Positions 1-6,456 of a stretch of DNA of 18,710 nt are shown here, one piece after another. The DNA comes from CAVSUR01 sp052143655. Lineage in GTDB: Bacteria; Actinomycetota; Actinomycetes; Streptosporangiales; Streptosporangiaceae. The stretch spans positions 1 to 18,710 of the forward strand of contig JBKQSL010000526.1 in assembly GCA_052143655.1 (NCBI GenBank). Reading direction: 5' to 3'. The notes beneath the pieces are model-generated. The model saw only the letters and a program-made list of their open reading frames with translations, did no database searches and was not told the DNA's origin. The translations under genes and the position numbers were made by a program. The first letter of the stretch is position 1, and the number at the start of each line of letters is the position of its first letter.

Positions 1-1341
1 GACTACACCGGCGGGGGCCTGTACGCCGAGAGCCAGCTGGCCCGCCACCGGGACCTGCTGGCCGACGCCGTGCTCGGCAACCCGCACTCCCAGAACGTGC
101 CGTCACGGGGAATGGGCGCCCGGGTCGAGGCGACCCGGGCGCAGATCCTGGACTTCTTCCGGGCCTCACCGGAGGAGTACGAGGTCATCTTCACCCCCAA
201 CGCCACCGGCGCGCTCCGGCTGGTCGGCGAGTCCTATCCCTTCGGGCCGGGCAGCCGGTACCTGCTGACCTTCGACAACCACAACTCGGTCAACGGGATC
301 CGGCAGTTCGCCCGGGCCAAAGGCGCCTCGGTCAGCTACGTCCCCCTCGCCCCCGCCGACCTGCGCGTCCCGGAGGAGACGCTGGCCCGCCATCTCCAGG
401 CCGCGGCCCCGGCCCGCCGCCGGCTCGCCCGCCGCCGCCCCGGCCCCGCCGGCAGCTTGTTCGCGTTCCCGGCCCAGTCCAACTTCTCCGGCGTCCAGCA
501 CCCGCTGACCTGGATCGCCCAGGCCCAGGCGGCCGGGTACGACGTGCTGCTGGACGCCGCCGCCTTCGCGCCGGCCAGCCGGCTGGACCTGTCCCGGTGG
601 CACCCGGACTACGTAGCCCTGTCGTTCTACAAGATCTTCGGCTACCCGACCGGGATCGGGGCCCTGCTGGCGCGCAAGCCAGCGCTGGCCAGGCTGCGCC
701 GCCCGTGGTACGCCGGCGGCACCATCACCTTCTCCTCGGTGCGCGCCGAAGCATCCCCCGGCGAGGGCTTCTACCTGACCCCGGGACCGGCCGGCTTCGA
801 GGACGGCACCGTCGACTACCTGGGCATCCCCGCTGTCGGCATCGGCCTGGACCACATCAGCGCGGTGGGCATCCAGACCATCCGCACCAGGGTCATGTGC
901 CTGACCGGCTGGCTGCTGGACGCGCTGAGCGCCCTGCGCCACGGCAACGGGGCGCCCGTCGTCCGCATCTACGGCCCGGCCGGCACCGACCGCCGCGGCG
1001 CGACGATCGCGATGAACTTCTTCGACCCCTCCGGCGTGCTCATCGACTCGGTGCGAGCCGAGCGCCGGGCCAACATGGCGGGCATCTCCCTGCGCAGCGG
1101 CTGCCACTGCAACCCCGGCGTGCGCGAGACCGCGCTCGGATACTCCACCGAAGAGATGGCGGCCGCCTTCAAGGACAAGGACCGGCTGCGCTACCAGGAG
1201 TTCCTCCACGTGATCGACGGCAAGACCACCGGGGCGGCACGGGCCTCACTCGGCCTGGTCACCACCTTCGCCGACGTCTACCGGTTCTGGGAGTTCGCCG
1301 GCGGCTTCCGCGACCTCCCCTCCCACGCGGTGGGGGCCTGA
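1..1341 (+). CDS. Class V aminotransferase, Moco-sulfurase-like (5' partial)
   Basis: The frame is open from the first base of the window, so the true start lies upstream. A GTG at position 70 gives an apparent start but leaves out the conserved N-terminal segment DYTGGGLY seen at codons 1-8. The fold is that of PLP-dependent class V aminotransferases / cysteine desulfurases. The segment SFYKIFGYPTGIGALLA carries the expected Schiff-base lysine (codon 211 of the fragment). A later RSGCHCNPG segment has two cysteines (codons 368 and 370) in the position of the sulfur-accepting cysteine. Both segments closely resemble the N-terminal desulfurase domain of eukaryotic molybdenum cofactor sulfurase. 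The C-terminal MOSC domain of that enzyme is absent; the protein stops at TGA 1339-1341. Sulfur transfer from cysteine is the family-based inference; the acceptor is unknown. It meets the integrative-element remnant tail to tail. Confidence 0.85.
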   Translation, partial: DYTGGGLYAESQLARHRDLLADAVLGNPHSQNVPSRGMGARVEATRAQILDFFRASPEEYEVIFTPNATGALRLVGESYPFGPGSRYLLTFDNHNSVNGIRQFARAKGASVSYVPLAPADLRVPEETLARHLQAAAPARRRLARRRPGPAGSLFAFPAQSNFSGVQHPLTWIAQAQAAGYDVLLDAAAFAPASRLDLSRWHPDYVALSFYKIFGYPTGIGALLARKPALARLRRPWYAGGTITFSSVRAEASPGEGFYLTPGPAGFEDGTVDYLGIPAVGIGLDHISAVGIQTIRTRVMCLTGWLLDALSALRHGNGAPVVRIYGPAGTDRRGATIAMNFFDPSGVLIDSVRAERRANMAGISLRSGCHCNPGVRETALGYSTEEMAAAFKDKDRLRYQEFLHVIDGKTTGAARASLGLVTTFADVYRFWEFAGGFRDLPSHAVGA

Positions 1342-1344
1342 GGT

Positions 1345-1654
1345 ACCCCGCGCCGGACCGCACGGCCCTGGCCAGGGCGCCCAGCTCGGCGTTGGAGCCC
1401 CGCACGCCCGCGTCCCGCAGCGTCCGCCGCGACACCCGCACTCCGGTGCTGGTGAGCCGCAGCGCGGTCACCCGCGCGATCTCCAGCCGCCCGGTCTCGA
1501 TGCCCTCCACCCCGGCGGGCGCAGCGCCGGCGGGCAGGGCCGGCTCGCCTGGGCTTGGCTGGCCCGGCGCGGGCATCCCCCGCTGCGCCGCGTCCCAGCC
1601 CCGGCCGTGACTAGCGGCTGGGCGAACCGCATTCCGGCTTGCCGGCCTCGTCAT
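1345..1654 (-). pseudogene. C-terminal tail of DUF2637-like protein, out of frame
   Basis: This minus-strand frame encodes a proline/alanine-rich linker followed by a short helical domain (around RVSRRTLRDAGVRGSN and ELGALARAV). That domain matches, from memory, the C-terminal helix-turn-helix-like tail of actinobacterial DUF2637-type membrane proteins. The membrane part lies just upstream on the same strand (1611 to about 2220) but in a different frame, so the gene is split by a frameshift between about 1611 and 1654. The frame runs on into the antisense of the aminotransferase until 1259, so the normal stop has also been lost, probably at a junction near 1345. I treat it as a relic rather than a separate gene. 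Confidence 0.6.
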
Positions 1655-2831
1655 GCTCCTGGCCGCTGGCGTCGGCGTGACGCATGTGAGCTAGCGCGGC
1701 AGCCATGCCCAGCAGCAGGACTGGCAGGCACGCGACCCCGGTCGTGATGCCCCACGGGGCGCGGGTGATCCGGGCCTCGGACATCAGGTGGTAGGCAACC
1801 TGGCCGGCCATGCCCAGCAGAATCGACCCGATCGCCGACCACATCGCGTACCGGCGGGTCCGCATGCTGGTCCGCGTCCCGGACGACAGCCAGGTGCCCA
1901 GCGCGTACACCCCGTAGGCTTCCACTCCTATCGGCAGCGTGATCGCGGTGTTGACCTGGAAGGTGTCCCAGAGGCCGGGGAACGGCCGGACCATCCCGAA
2001 CCCGGTCATCTGGCCGAGCCGGACCCACCCTGACCAGACCGCGATCGCCGCGGGCACGGCCAGCAGGAACAGCGGCCAGGATCGTGACGCCCGGCCGTCC
2101 TGGCGCCCGGCCGGCCGGGAATGGCCGTCCTGGCCCGGTTCCTGCCGCCTGTGCTCAGCCACCGAGATCACCGCCTTCCGCGGGGGCGAGGGGCTGAGGG
2201 CGGCGAGGTCGGCGGCGACCTCGTGCACGCTGGCCCGCACGTAGGTCGAGGTAGCCCCGGCGTCGCCGCTGGTGCCGTGGTGACCCGCGTAGGCGCGGGC
2301 GGTGGCGTAGCCGAAGTTCCGCTTGACCCATGTCAGCGTCGTGTGCCTGATCCAGTGCGTGGTGACCTGCTGGGTGGCTACCCACGGGAGCTGCCCGCCG
2401 ATCCGCTTCCACAGGTGGTCATACCGGCGGTAGGTGATCGGCCGGCCGTCCGCGTACCGCAGCAACTGTCCGTCCCAAGGCGCGTGCCGCTCCCGGCCGT
2501 GCTCGACCAGCCGGGCCATCAAGGTGGGGGAGACCGGCTGCCAGTGGGTGGTCTCGCCCTTCTCCCGCAGCAAGACCAGGCACTGCTCGGCGTCCAGATC
2601 GGCCGGGCGCAACGCGAGTGCTCCGCCGCGCCGGCACGCTGTCTCGGTGTGCAGGCGAAGCAGCAGCGTGTCCAGCTCCGATGCGGTAATGGCGGCGATG
2701 CCCACCTCTTCGGTTGACCCGAGCTGCTCTTCCAGGCGCCCGCTGACCTGGTTCATTGCGCCTGGAGCGGGCAGGCGGCGAAGGGCGCGCTCAAGCTCGA
2801 TGAAAACGGTCGTGTCTGGGAGGGTGCCCAT
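1611..2831 (-). CDS. Chimeric ORF: VapC N-terminus + tyrosine recombinase + DUF2637-like membrane domain
   Basis: The ORF encodes 406 aa in three unrelated parts. Residues 1-53 look like the start of a PIN-domain VapC toxin: LPDTTVFIELER with acidic D6, then GIAAITASEL with E52. Residues about 50-215 are the catalytic domain of a phage/AICE-type tyrosine recombinase: R67 in ACRRGGAL, K91 in the beta-hairpin position, HWIRH (H159, R162), H184 or H185, and Y197 in STYVRAS. The core-binding domain normally found before it is missing. Residues about 245-390 are a hydrophobic multi-helix region beginning RSWPLFLLAVPAA and containing WSGWVRLGQMTGFG, typical of DUF2637-like proteins of actinobacterial integrative elements. 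The first junction lies within ITASEL (2673-2690), a short motif that could be shared by both parents. The ORF overlaps the antitoxin frame. Integration activity is unlikely without the core-binding domain. It is open by sequence, but probably a deletion product. Confidence 0.7.
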   Translation of the reverse strand: MGTLPDTTVFIELERALRRLPAPGAMNQVSGRLEEQLGSTEEVGIAAITASELDTLLLRLHTETACRRGGALALRPADLDAEQCLVLLREKGETTHWQPVSPTLMARLVEHGRERHAPWDGQLLRYADGRPITYRRYDHLWKRIGGQLPWVATQQVTTHWIRHTTLTWVKRNFGYATARAYAGHHGTSGDAGATSTYVRASVHEVAADLAALSPSPPRKAVISVAEHRRQEPGQDGHSRPAGRQDGRASRSWPLFLLAVPAAIAVWSGWVRLGQMTGFGMVRPFPGLWDTFQVNTAITLPIGVEAYGVYALGTWLSSGTRTSMRTRRYAMWSAIGSILLGMAGQVAYHLMSEARITRAPWGITTGVACLPVLLLGMAAALAHMRHADASGQEHDEAGKPECGSPSR

Positions 2832-3115
2832 GGATCTTCCGGAGCAGGGCCGGCTTCGCCGGGGATGGCCTCCATATCCTCTGCGAACATGTCCTCTGCG
2901 AATCCAGGATCGGGTGGCGCTGCGCTGGCCAGCAGGGCCAGTGCCTCTCGCAGGGGCCTTCCGCGGCGGGCGGGGCGAGAGGTCGCAGCACGGTCGTCAG
3001 GGTGAACGATGACATAGGCCGGCCGCTCACCGGCGGAGTGGGGTGGGCGGGTCGAGGAGTTGGCGGCGGAGGTCCTGGAGCTGGCGGGGACGGCAGCCTC
3101 GCCGGGGAAAGGCAT
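2810..3115 (-). pseudogene. Decayed antitoxin gene (Phd/VapB-like) upstream of VapC remnant
   Basis: From a possible ATG at 3115 the minus strand shows antitoxin-like pieces spread over different frames. LQDLRRQLLD is in one frame; ERPAYVIVHPDDRAA and then LREALALLASAAPP to EAGPAPEDPWA are in another. The order (short helix, VIVH strand, acidic tail ending PEDPWA) fits the antitoxin that precedes PIN toxins. The ATG of the VapC-like part at 2831 sits inside the codons for the PWA end, the usual overlap in such operons. The frame continues beyond PWA to 2753 because the normal stop is gone. The assignment rests on pattern and context only. At least two frameshifts would be needed, so a functional antitoxin is unlikely. 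Confidence 0.45.
2873..2902. repeat. 15-bp tandem duplication inside antitoxin remnant
   Basis: Two adjacent 15-base units, CATATCCTCTGCGAA and CATGTCCTCTGCGAA, differ at one base. On the minus strand they encode FAEDM twice, in frame, in the acidic tail of the antitoxin-like frame. A single copy (FAEDMEAI) would match the usual tail better. Confidence 0.85.
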
Positions 3116-3306
3116 CCCGGTCAGCTGAGGGCACGGCTGCGGCAGGCGGACACGGCACCGGCCAGTTCCCGCTCCGGGAGCGCTTCCCCGCGAGATGGTG
3201 CCGCCGGACTGCCAGACGCCCGCTTCTGCCTGTTGACTGCGGTCGGGGGGATGCATGATCGGGCGCGGCACTGCATCGAGCCAGAGGGGCGCACGCAGCA
3301 TCGCCG

Positions 3307-3335
3307 TTGAAGTACATGGCTTGCCATGTGATACT
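3307..3335 (+). promoter_or_regulatory. Sigma-70-type promoter of membrane protein/marR operon
   Basis: TTGAAG (3307-3312) and GATACT (3330-3335) are separated by exactly 17 bases. Transcription would start near 3341-3343, about 20 nt before the ATG at 3364, with an AAAGGAGG ribosome binding site at 3351-3358. The boxes are good matches for a high-GC genome, and their position relative to the operator palindromes supports the assignment. Confidence 0.65.
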
Positions 3336-3351
3336 CATGGCAAGCCATGTA
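3313..3351. promoter_or_regulatory. Paired palindromic operator flanking the -10 box
   Basis: TACATGGCTTGCCATG (3313-3328) and CATGGCAAGCCATGTA (3336-3351) form a perfect 16-bp inverted repeat with a 7-bp spacer. Each arm is itself a palindrome, ATGGC-NN-GCCAT, and the two centres are 21 bp apart, about two helical turns. The spacer holds the -10 hexamer; arm 1 fills the -35/-10 spacer and arm 2 covers the start region up to the ribosome binding site. This is the layout of a repressor site bound by two dimers on one face of DNA. The MarR protein encoded at 3866 is the obvious candidate ligand (inference). Confidence 0.75.
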
Positions 3352-3363
3352 AAGGAGGCTTCC

Positions 3364-3869
3364 ATGCCGAAGCCGCTCCTCGCCCGCATCCACGCCGTTG
3401 CCGCCGCTGCCGCGATCGCGGTGATCATGGCATTCCTTGTCTCCAGCGGGGTCATCGAGCTGACCGGCGGTGCCGGTGACATCCGCGTGCTGAGGCACGC
3501 CGTCTTGCTCGGGCTGCCGCTGCGCCTCGCCTGCCTGGTCACCGCGGGCCTCACCGGCCAGCGCCTGGCAGGCGGCTCCCGGCCCGCCGTCGTGCGCCGC
3601 AAGCAGCGGCGCCTGCAGGCCGCCGCCGCAGCCGGGCTGCTGGTGCTGGTCCCCTGCGCGCTGATCCTCAGCCACCTGGCCGGCGCCCCGTCGGCGGCGG
3701 CGCGTTCACCGCCCTGGAGATCACCGAATTCGCCTTCGGCACCGTCAACCTGTCACTGCTCGCACTGAACTTCCGCGACGGGCGCCGGATGACCCGCCAC
3801 CGCAAGACAGCCCGCCCGGTGCGCCCGGCTGGCAGCAGGCCAGCGCCCATGGCCGACAATGAACTGTGA
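3364..3869 (+). pseudogene. Four-helix integral membrane protein, frameshifted
   Basis: ATG 3364 follows AAAGGAGG at good spacing; an earlier in-frame ATG at 3307 would lie in the promoter and is rejected. Codons run in one frame to about 3700 with three hydrophobic segments (around AAIAVIMAFLVSSG, VLLGLPLRLACLVTAG and AAAAAGLLVLVPCALIL). The fourth segment and tail, ALEITEFAFGTVNLSLLALN then FRDGRRMTRH, lie in the -1 frame and end at TGA 3867-3869. Both halves match the same small actinobacterial membrane protein family as I remember it (ending in NMRDGLRL), so one base appears lost in the GGCGGCGGCG run near 3690-3702. The restored stop overlaps the MarR GTG start as GTGA, confirming the intended frame. 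As written, translation would continue to 3768 with an unrelated tail. Function unknown. Confidence 0.75.
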
Positions 3870-4315
3870 GCACCGCGCCGCTACGGCCAGCATCGTCCGC
3901 CGGCTACCAGGTCAACCGGCTCGCCCGCCTCTTCGAGGCCGCGCTGCGCCAGCGCATCGCCGCGCACGGCGTCGTACCCGGCCAGTTCCCCGCGCTGCTC
4001 GCCCTGTTCGAGAACGACGGCCGCACGCAGCGCGAGCTGTGCGATATCGCCAGCGTCGACCAGTCGACCATGGCCAAGACCCTGGCCCGGATGAGACGTG
4101 ACGGCCTTGTCCGGGAAGAACCCGATCCCGGCGACGGCCGCCGCACCCGCTACCACCTCACCCCGCGCGCCCGCATCCTGGAACCCGCGCTAGCAGCCGC
4201 AGGCCACGACGTCATCGCCCAGGCCACCAACGGAATCCCGGCCGCCCGGCTCGCCGCCTTCAACCAGACGCTCACCGACATGACCCGCAACCTCACCGCC
4301 GATCCTTTCGGCTGA
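3866..4315 (+). CDS. MarR-family transcriptional regulator
   Basis: 149 aa starting at GTG 3866, which overlaps the corrected stop of the membrane protein gene (GTGA), so the two should be co-translated. The winged-helix core is clear: GRTQRELCDIASVDQSTMAK is the helix-turn-helix and MRRDGLVREEPDPGDGRRTR is the recognition helix end plus the wing with its DxRR-type tip. Flanking helices (residues about 10-45 and 110-145) supply dimerisation. MarR proteins bind palindromes as dimers and usually repress their own operon until a small ligand binds. The paired palindrome at 3313-3351 is the likely target. The length is normal. The stop at 4313-4315 abuts the end of the IS4-type remnant. Confidence 0.88.
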   Translation: MSTAPLRPASSAGYQVNRLARLFEAALRQRIAAHGVVPGQFPALLALFENDGRTQRELCDIASVDQSTMAKTLARMRRDGLVREEPDPGDGRRTRYHLTPRARILEPALAAAGHDVIAQATNGIPAARLAAFNQTLTDMTRNLTADPFG

Positions 4316-5117
4316 CCCCCGCGCATGGGCTTGCGTGCTGGGAAGTCGCCGGCCTTCTTGCTCTTGCGGGGACTGGCCCGGCCGGGGCGGTCACGGACGA
4401 GGAACCGCGCGGGCCGGGGATCTTCAGCAGGAACGTGGCCACGGCCAGGTCCAGCTTGTGAGGGGGGAAAGCCGCGGTGACCGTGCTGGTCGCGGCGGCG
4501 AGGGCGTGCAGGAAGCTGATCTTGTCCGGCGGGCTGCCGGCCGCGTTCACGCCGGCGCCGATGAGCTGGCAGATGGCCTGGTAGACAGCGAAGGCAGGTC
4601 GGTGACCGACCCGTCCACCGAGATCACCCGCAGCAGAACACCCCCGTCGCGCCATCCGCCCCGGCCGGGCCCGCCACGTGCTCGAACAGCATCCGCAGCG
4701 GATCGGCGCCCAGCTTGGCGCGGGCCCGCGCCAGCGAGGAGATGTTCGGCGGCCGCCACCGGCGGCCCTACCCGGCATCCACCCAGCCGTCCGGGTCTAG
4801 CTGCCCGGCCAGCAGGTCCTCGCCCCGCTGCCGGTGATACAGCCCGTCGGCCAGCTTCACCATCACCTGCCCGTAGCCGCAGTTACGGCCCCGGAACAGC
4901 CACAGCGCCAGCACGAAGTACACCACCAGCCGGGCCGGCAGCAGCCGGCGCCGCACCTCCCGGGTACCCGTCGCCTCCACCACCGCATCGACCAACTCCG
5001 GCGGGAACGTCCTCGCCAGCGCGCCTGCAGATATCCGGTCCGGCAGCCACCCGTCCGGTGACAGCCCTTCAGCACCGTCATGAGCCACAAGGAGTGATCG
5101 AATCGTGAGACAATCGC
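4316..5117 (-). mobile_element. Remnant of IS4-type insertion sequence
   Basis: The whole stretch between the MarR stop and the methyltransferase stop is explained by one degraded minus-strand IS4-like transposase plus a short upstream leader. I could not find matching terminal inverted repeats. The left end may lie near CTTAAGTCAAGGCCATTG (5117-5134), which overlaps the last codons of the methyltransferase, but no partner is visible near 4316, so the right end seems lost. Confidence 0.6.
4318..5087 (-). pseudogene. IS4-family transposase, nonsense, frameshift and core deletion
   Basis: The N-terminal domain is recognisable in one frame: RISAGALARTFPPELVDAVV followed by RRRLLPARLVVYFVLALWLF, the typical start of actinobacterial IS4-type transposases. 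An in-frame TAG occurs at 4770-4768. The same frame then continues with NISSLARARAKLGADPLRML to a TGA near 4645. A shifted frame gives VISVDGSVTDLP, which contains the first catalytic aspartate. It jumps directly to the C-terminal piece FAVYQAICQLIGAGVNAAG, then HKLDLAVATFLLKI, ending GDFPARKPM. The segment with the second Asp and the Glu of the DDE triad is therefore deleted. The product cannot be an active transposase. Confidence 0.75.
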
Positions 5118-5945
5118 TTAAGTCAAGGCCATTGCGCTGGGGACCCGTCCCATGATCCATCCGAATTCGGAGGCGATCCGGACGCCGAGACCTTCGGTGT
5201 AGAGCGGGCGAACGGCCTCGCGGATCGCCTCGGCGAACCGGTCGTAGCCAACCGCCTGCAAGGCCGGCCAGGACGGCCCGCCAGAGGCGAGCGCCCGGGC
5301 CGCCAGGTCAAGGTCGGGCCACTCGTTGACAACCTGCGCGGTTCCCCGGTCAACGAACTCCAGGCCGACGTCGGCGAGCATCTGCTCGGCCACGCCAGGC
5401 CGCCCGGTGTCTCCCTGACTGAGGGTGGCATCGACATGGCCGGGCGGCGACAACTCCAGCAGTGTGGCGAAGAACGGCAGCAGGCCGAGCCGCCTGGGCG
5501 ATCCCCAGAAGCTGAACCCGACCAGGCCACCGGGCCGTACCACCCGGCGGCCTTCCCGCAGCGCGTCCTCGCATCCCTTCCAGATCCCGTTGAAACTCGT
5601 CGCCACATCGAACTGGTCATCGTCGAATGGCAGCGCGAACATGTCGCCGACGCGGAAGTCCGCGCCGGGGGCGCGCGCCCGGGCGATCGTGATCAGCGCC
5701 TCGGAGGCATCCAGCCCCGCGACCGTGGCCCCGCGGCCTGCCGCGACGCTCGCCGCGTATCCGGAGCCGCAGGCGATGTCGAGAAGCCGTGTCCCTGGGC
5801 CCACATCGGCCCGGTCGAACAGCGCGTCGTTGGCGTGCCGGGCATAGGGCTCGCATAGGTACGCCCAGTCCGTGGCCCGCGCACCCCAGGCCTGGCCCGA
5901 TTCGGCCCACCCCACGAGCCTCGCCTCCGCTGCACGGTCCCGCAC
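5118..5945 (-). CDS. Class I SAM-dependent methyltransferase
   Basis: 275 aa. GTG 5945 is preceded by AGGTGG at 6-7 nt, supporting this start. Motif I LLDIACGSGYAASVA (residues 54-68) binds S-adenosylmethionine. VAGLDASEALITIARARAP is motif II, DFRVGDMFALPFDDDQFDVA covers motif III and the post-motif strand, and RVVRPGGLVGFSFWG is the usual segment after motif IV. The rest is a helical C-terminal domain. This is the ubiE/Methyltransf_11-like group, usually acting on small molecules; the substrate cannot be read from the sequence. The last codons (AMALT) overlap a possible IS end, so the original C-terminus may have been slightly altered. It has no clear operon partner. Confidence 0.85.
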   Translation of the reverse strand: MRDRAAEARLVGWAESGQAWGARATDWAYLCEPYARHANDALFDRADVGPGTRLLDIACGSGYAASVAAGRGATVAGLDASEALITIARARAPGADFRVGDMFALPFDDDQFDVATSFNGIWKGCEDALREGRRVVRPGGLVGFSFWGSPRRLGLLPFFATLLELSPPGHVDATLSQGDTGRPGVAEQMLADVGLEFVDRGTAQVVNEWPDLDLAARALASGGPSWPALQAVGYDRFAEAIREAVRPLYTEGLGVRIASEFGWIMGRVPSAMALT

Positions 5946-6456
5946 TGTTAGCCACCTGGCCCCAGAAGTGTGCTACAGAAGTCACCATCTGTGAAACGTC
6001 AGCTCCGTCGTGCTCGCGAGAGCAGGGGTAGCCGCGGGAGACGTGCATCGCCCGACGGGCGGCGTATCGTCACCAATTCCGTCACGAGCCAGCCCGCGGA
6101 CCACACGGAGACGCCCAGATCTGCCAGTTCTGGCGCGATCTGGTGCACTGCTTTGGTGATGACGAACGGCCTCATAGAGTTCGCCGAGTTGCTGACGGCC
6201 AGCGGCTGGATGCAGGCATCGGCGACGCCGGTGATGGCGGCGGGCTGCACGCAGCAGCACTTGACCAGGGTTGCGCCCATGGCGCTTTGCGGGCAGCAGC
6301 GCGGCGCCGACCATCAGTGATCCTGTGGCTGCCAGAACGGCCATTGTCTTCTTCGCCGTAGGCGCTCCTCTGGCCGCGCAGCGCAGCCAGTGCCCGGGTC
6401 AGCGCGGTCGAGGTGACCACTGATCGCGCGCCCGTCTACCCCCGGGTTCTGGCGGG
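5946..6456. other. 510-bp stretch without a confident gene
   Basis: It lies between the methyltransferase start and the AraC regulator stop, both on the minus strand. It contains minus-strand pieces that look coding: a signal-peptide-like MAVLAATGSLMVGAALLPA (ATG at 6344) and, in another frame, a 93-codon segment with high GC at third positions (5999-6280). No RNA gene, terminator or repeat was recognised. Confidence 0.5.
5999..6280 (-). CDS. Possible small protein, perhaps the mature part of a decayed secreted protein
   Basis: The 93-codon frame starts at ATG 6280 without a visible ribosome binding site. Its third positions are mostly G or C through about codon 70 and it contains a CCC cluster near residue 8-10 and a QIAPELADLGVSVWSAGW segment. 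Immediately upstream, in a different frame, a hydrophobic MAVLAATGSLMVGAALLPA resembles a signal peptide. One explanation is a frameshifted gene for a small exported protein of about 120-130 residues. I do not recognise the family, and chance coding bias in GC-rich DNA cannot be excluded. Confidence 0.25.
   Translation of the reverse strand: MGATLVKCCCVQPAAITGVADACIQPLAVSNSANSMRPFVITKAVHQIAPELADLGVSVWSAGWLVTELVTIRRPSGDARLPRLPLLSRARRS

Noticed and set aside
166..1209. Long minus-strand frame opposite the aminotransferase
   Set aside because: It is an antisense shadow: low-complexity Gly/Ala/Arg product, and the plus strand has clear catalytic motifs.
3313..3351. attachment site or IS inverted repeat
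   Set aside because: The inverted repeat surrounds a well-spaced -10 box and precedes a ribosome binding site and a MarR operon, which fits an operator better; no element boundary is visible there.
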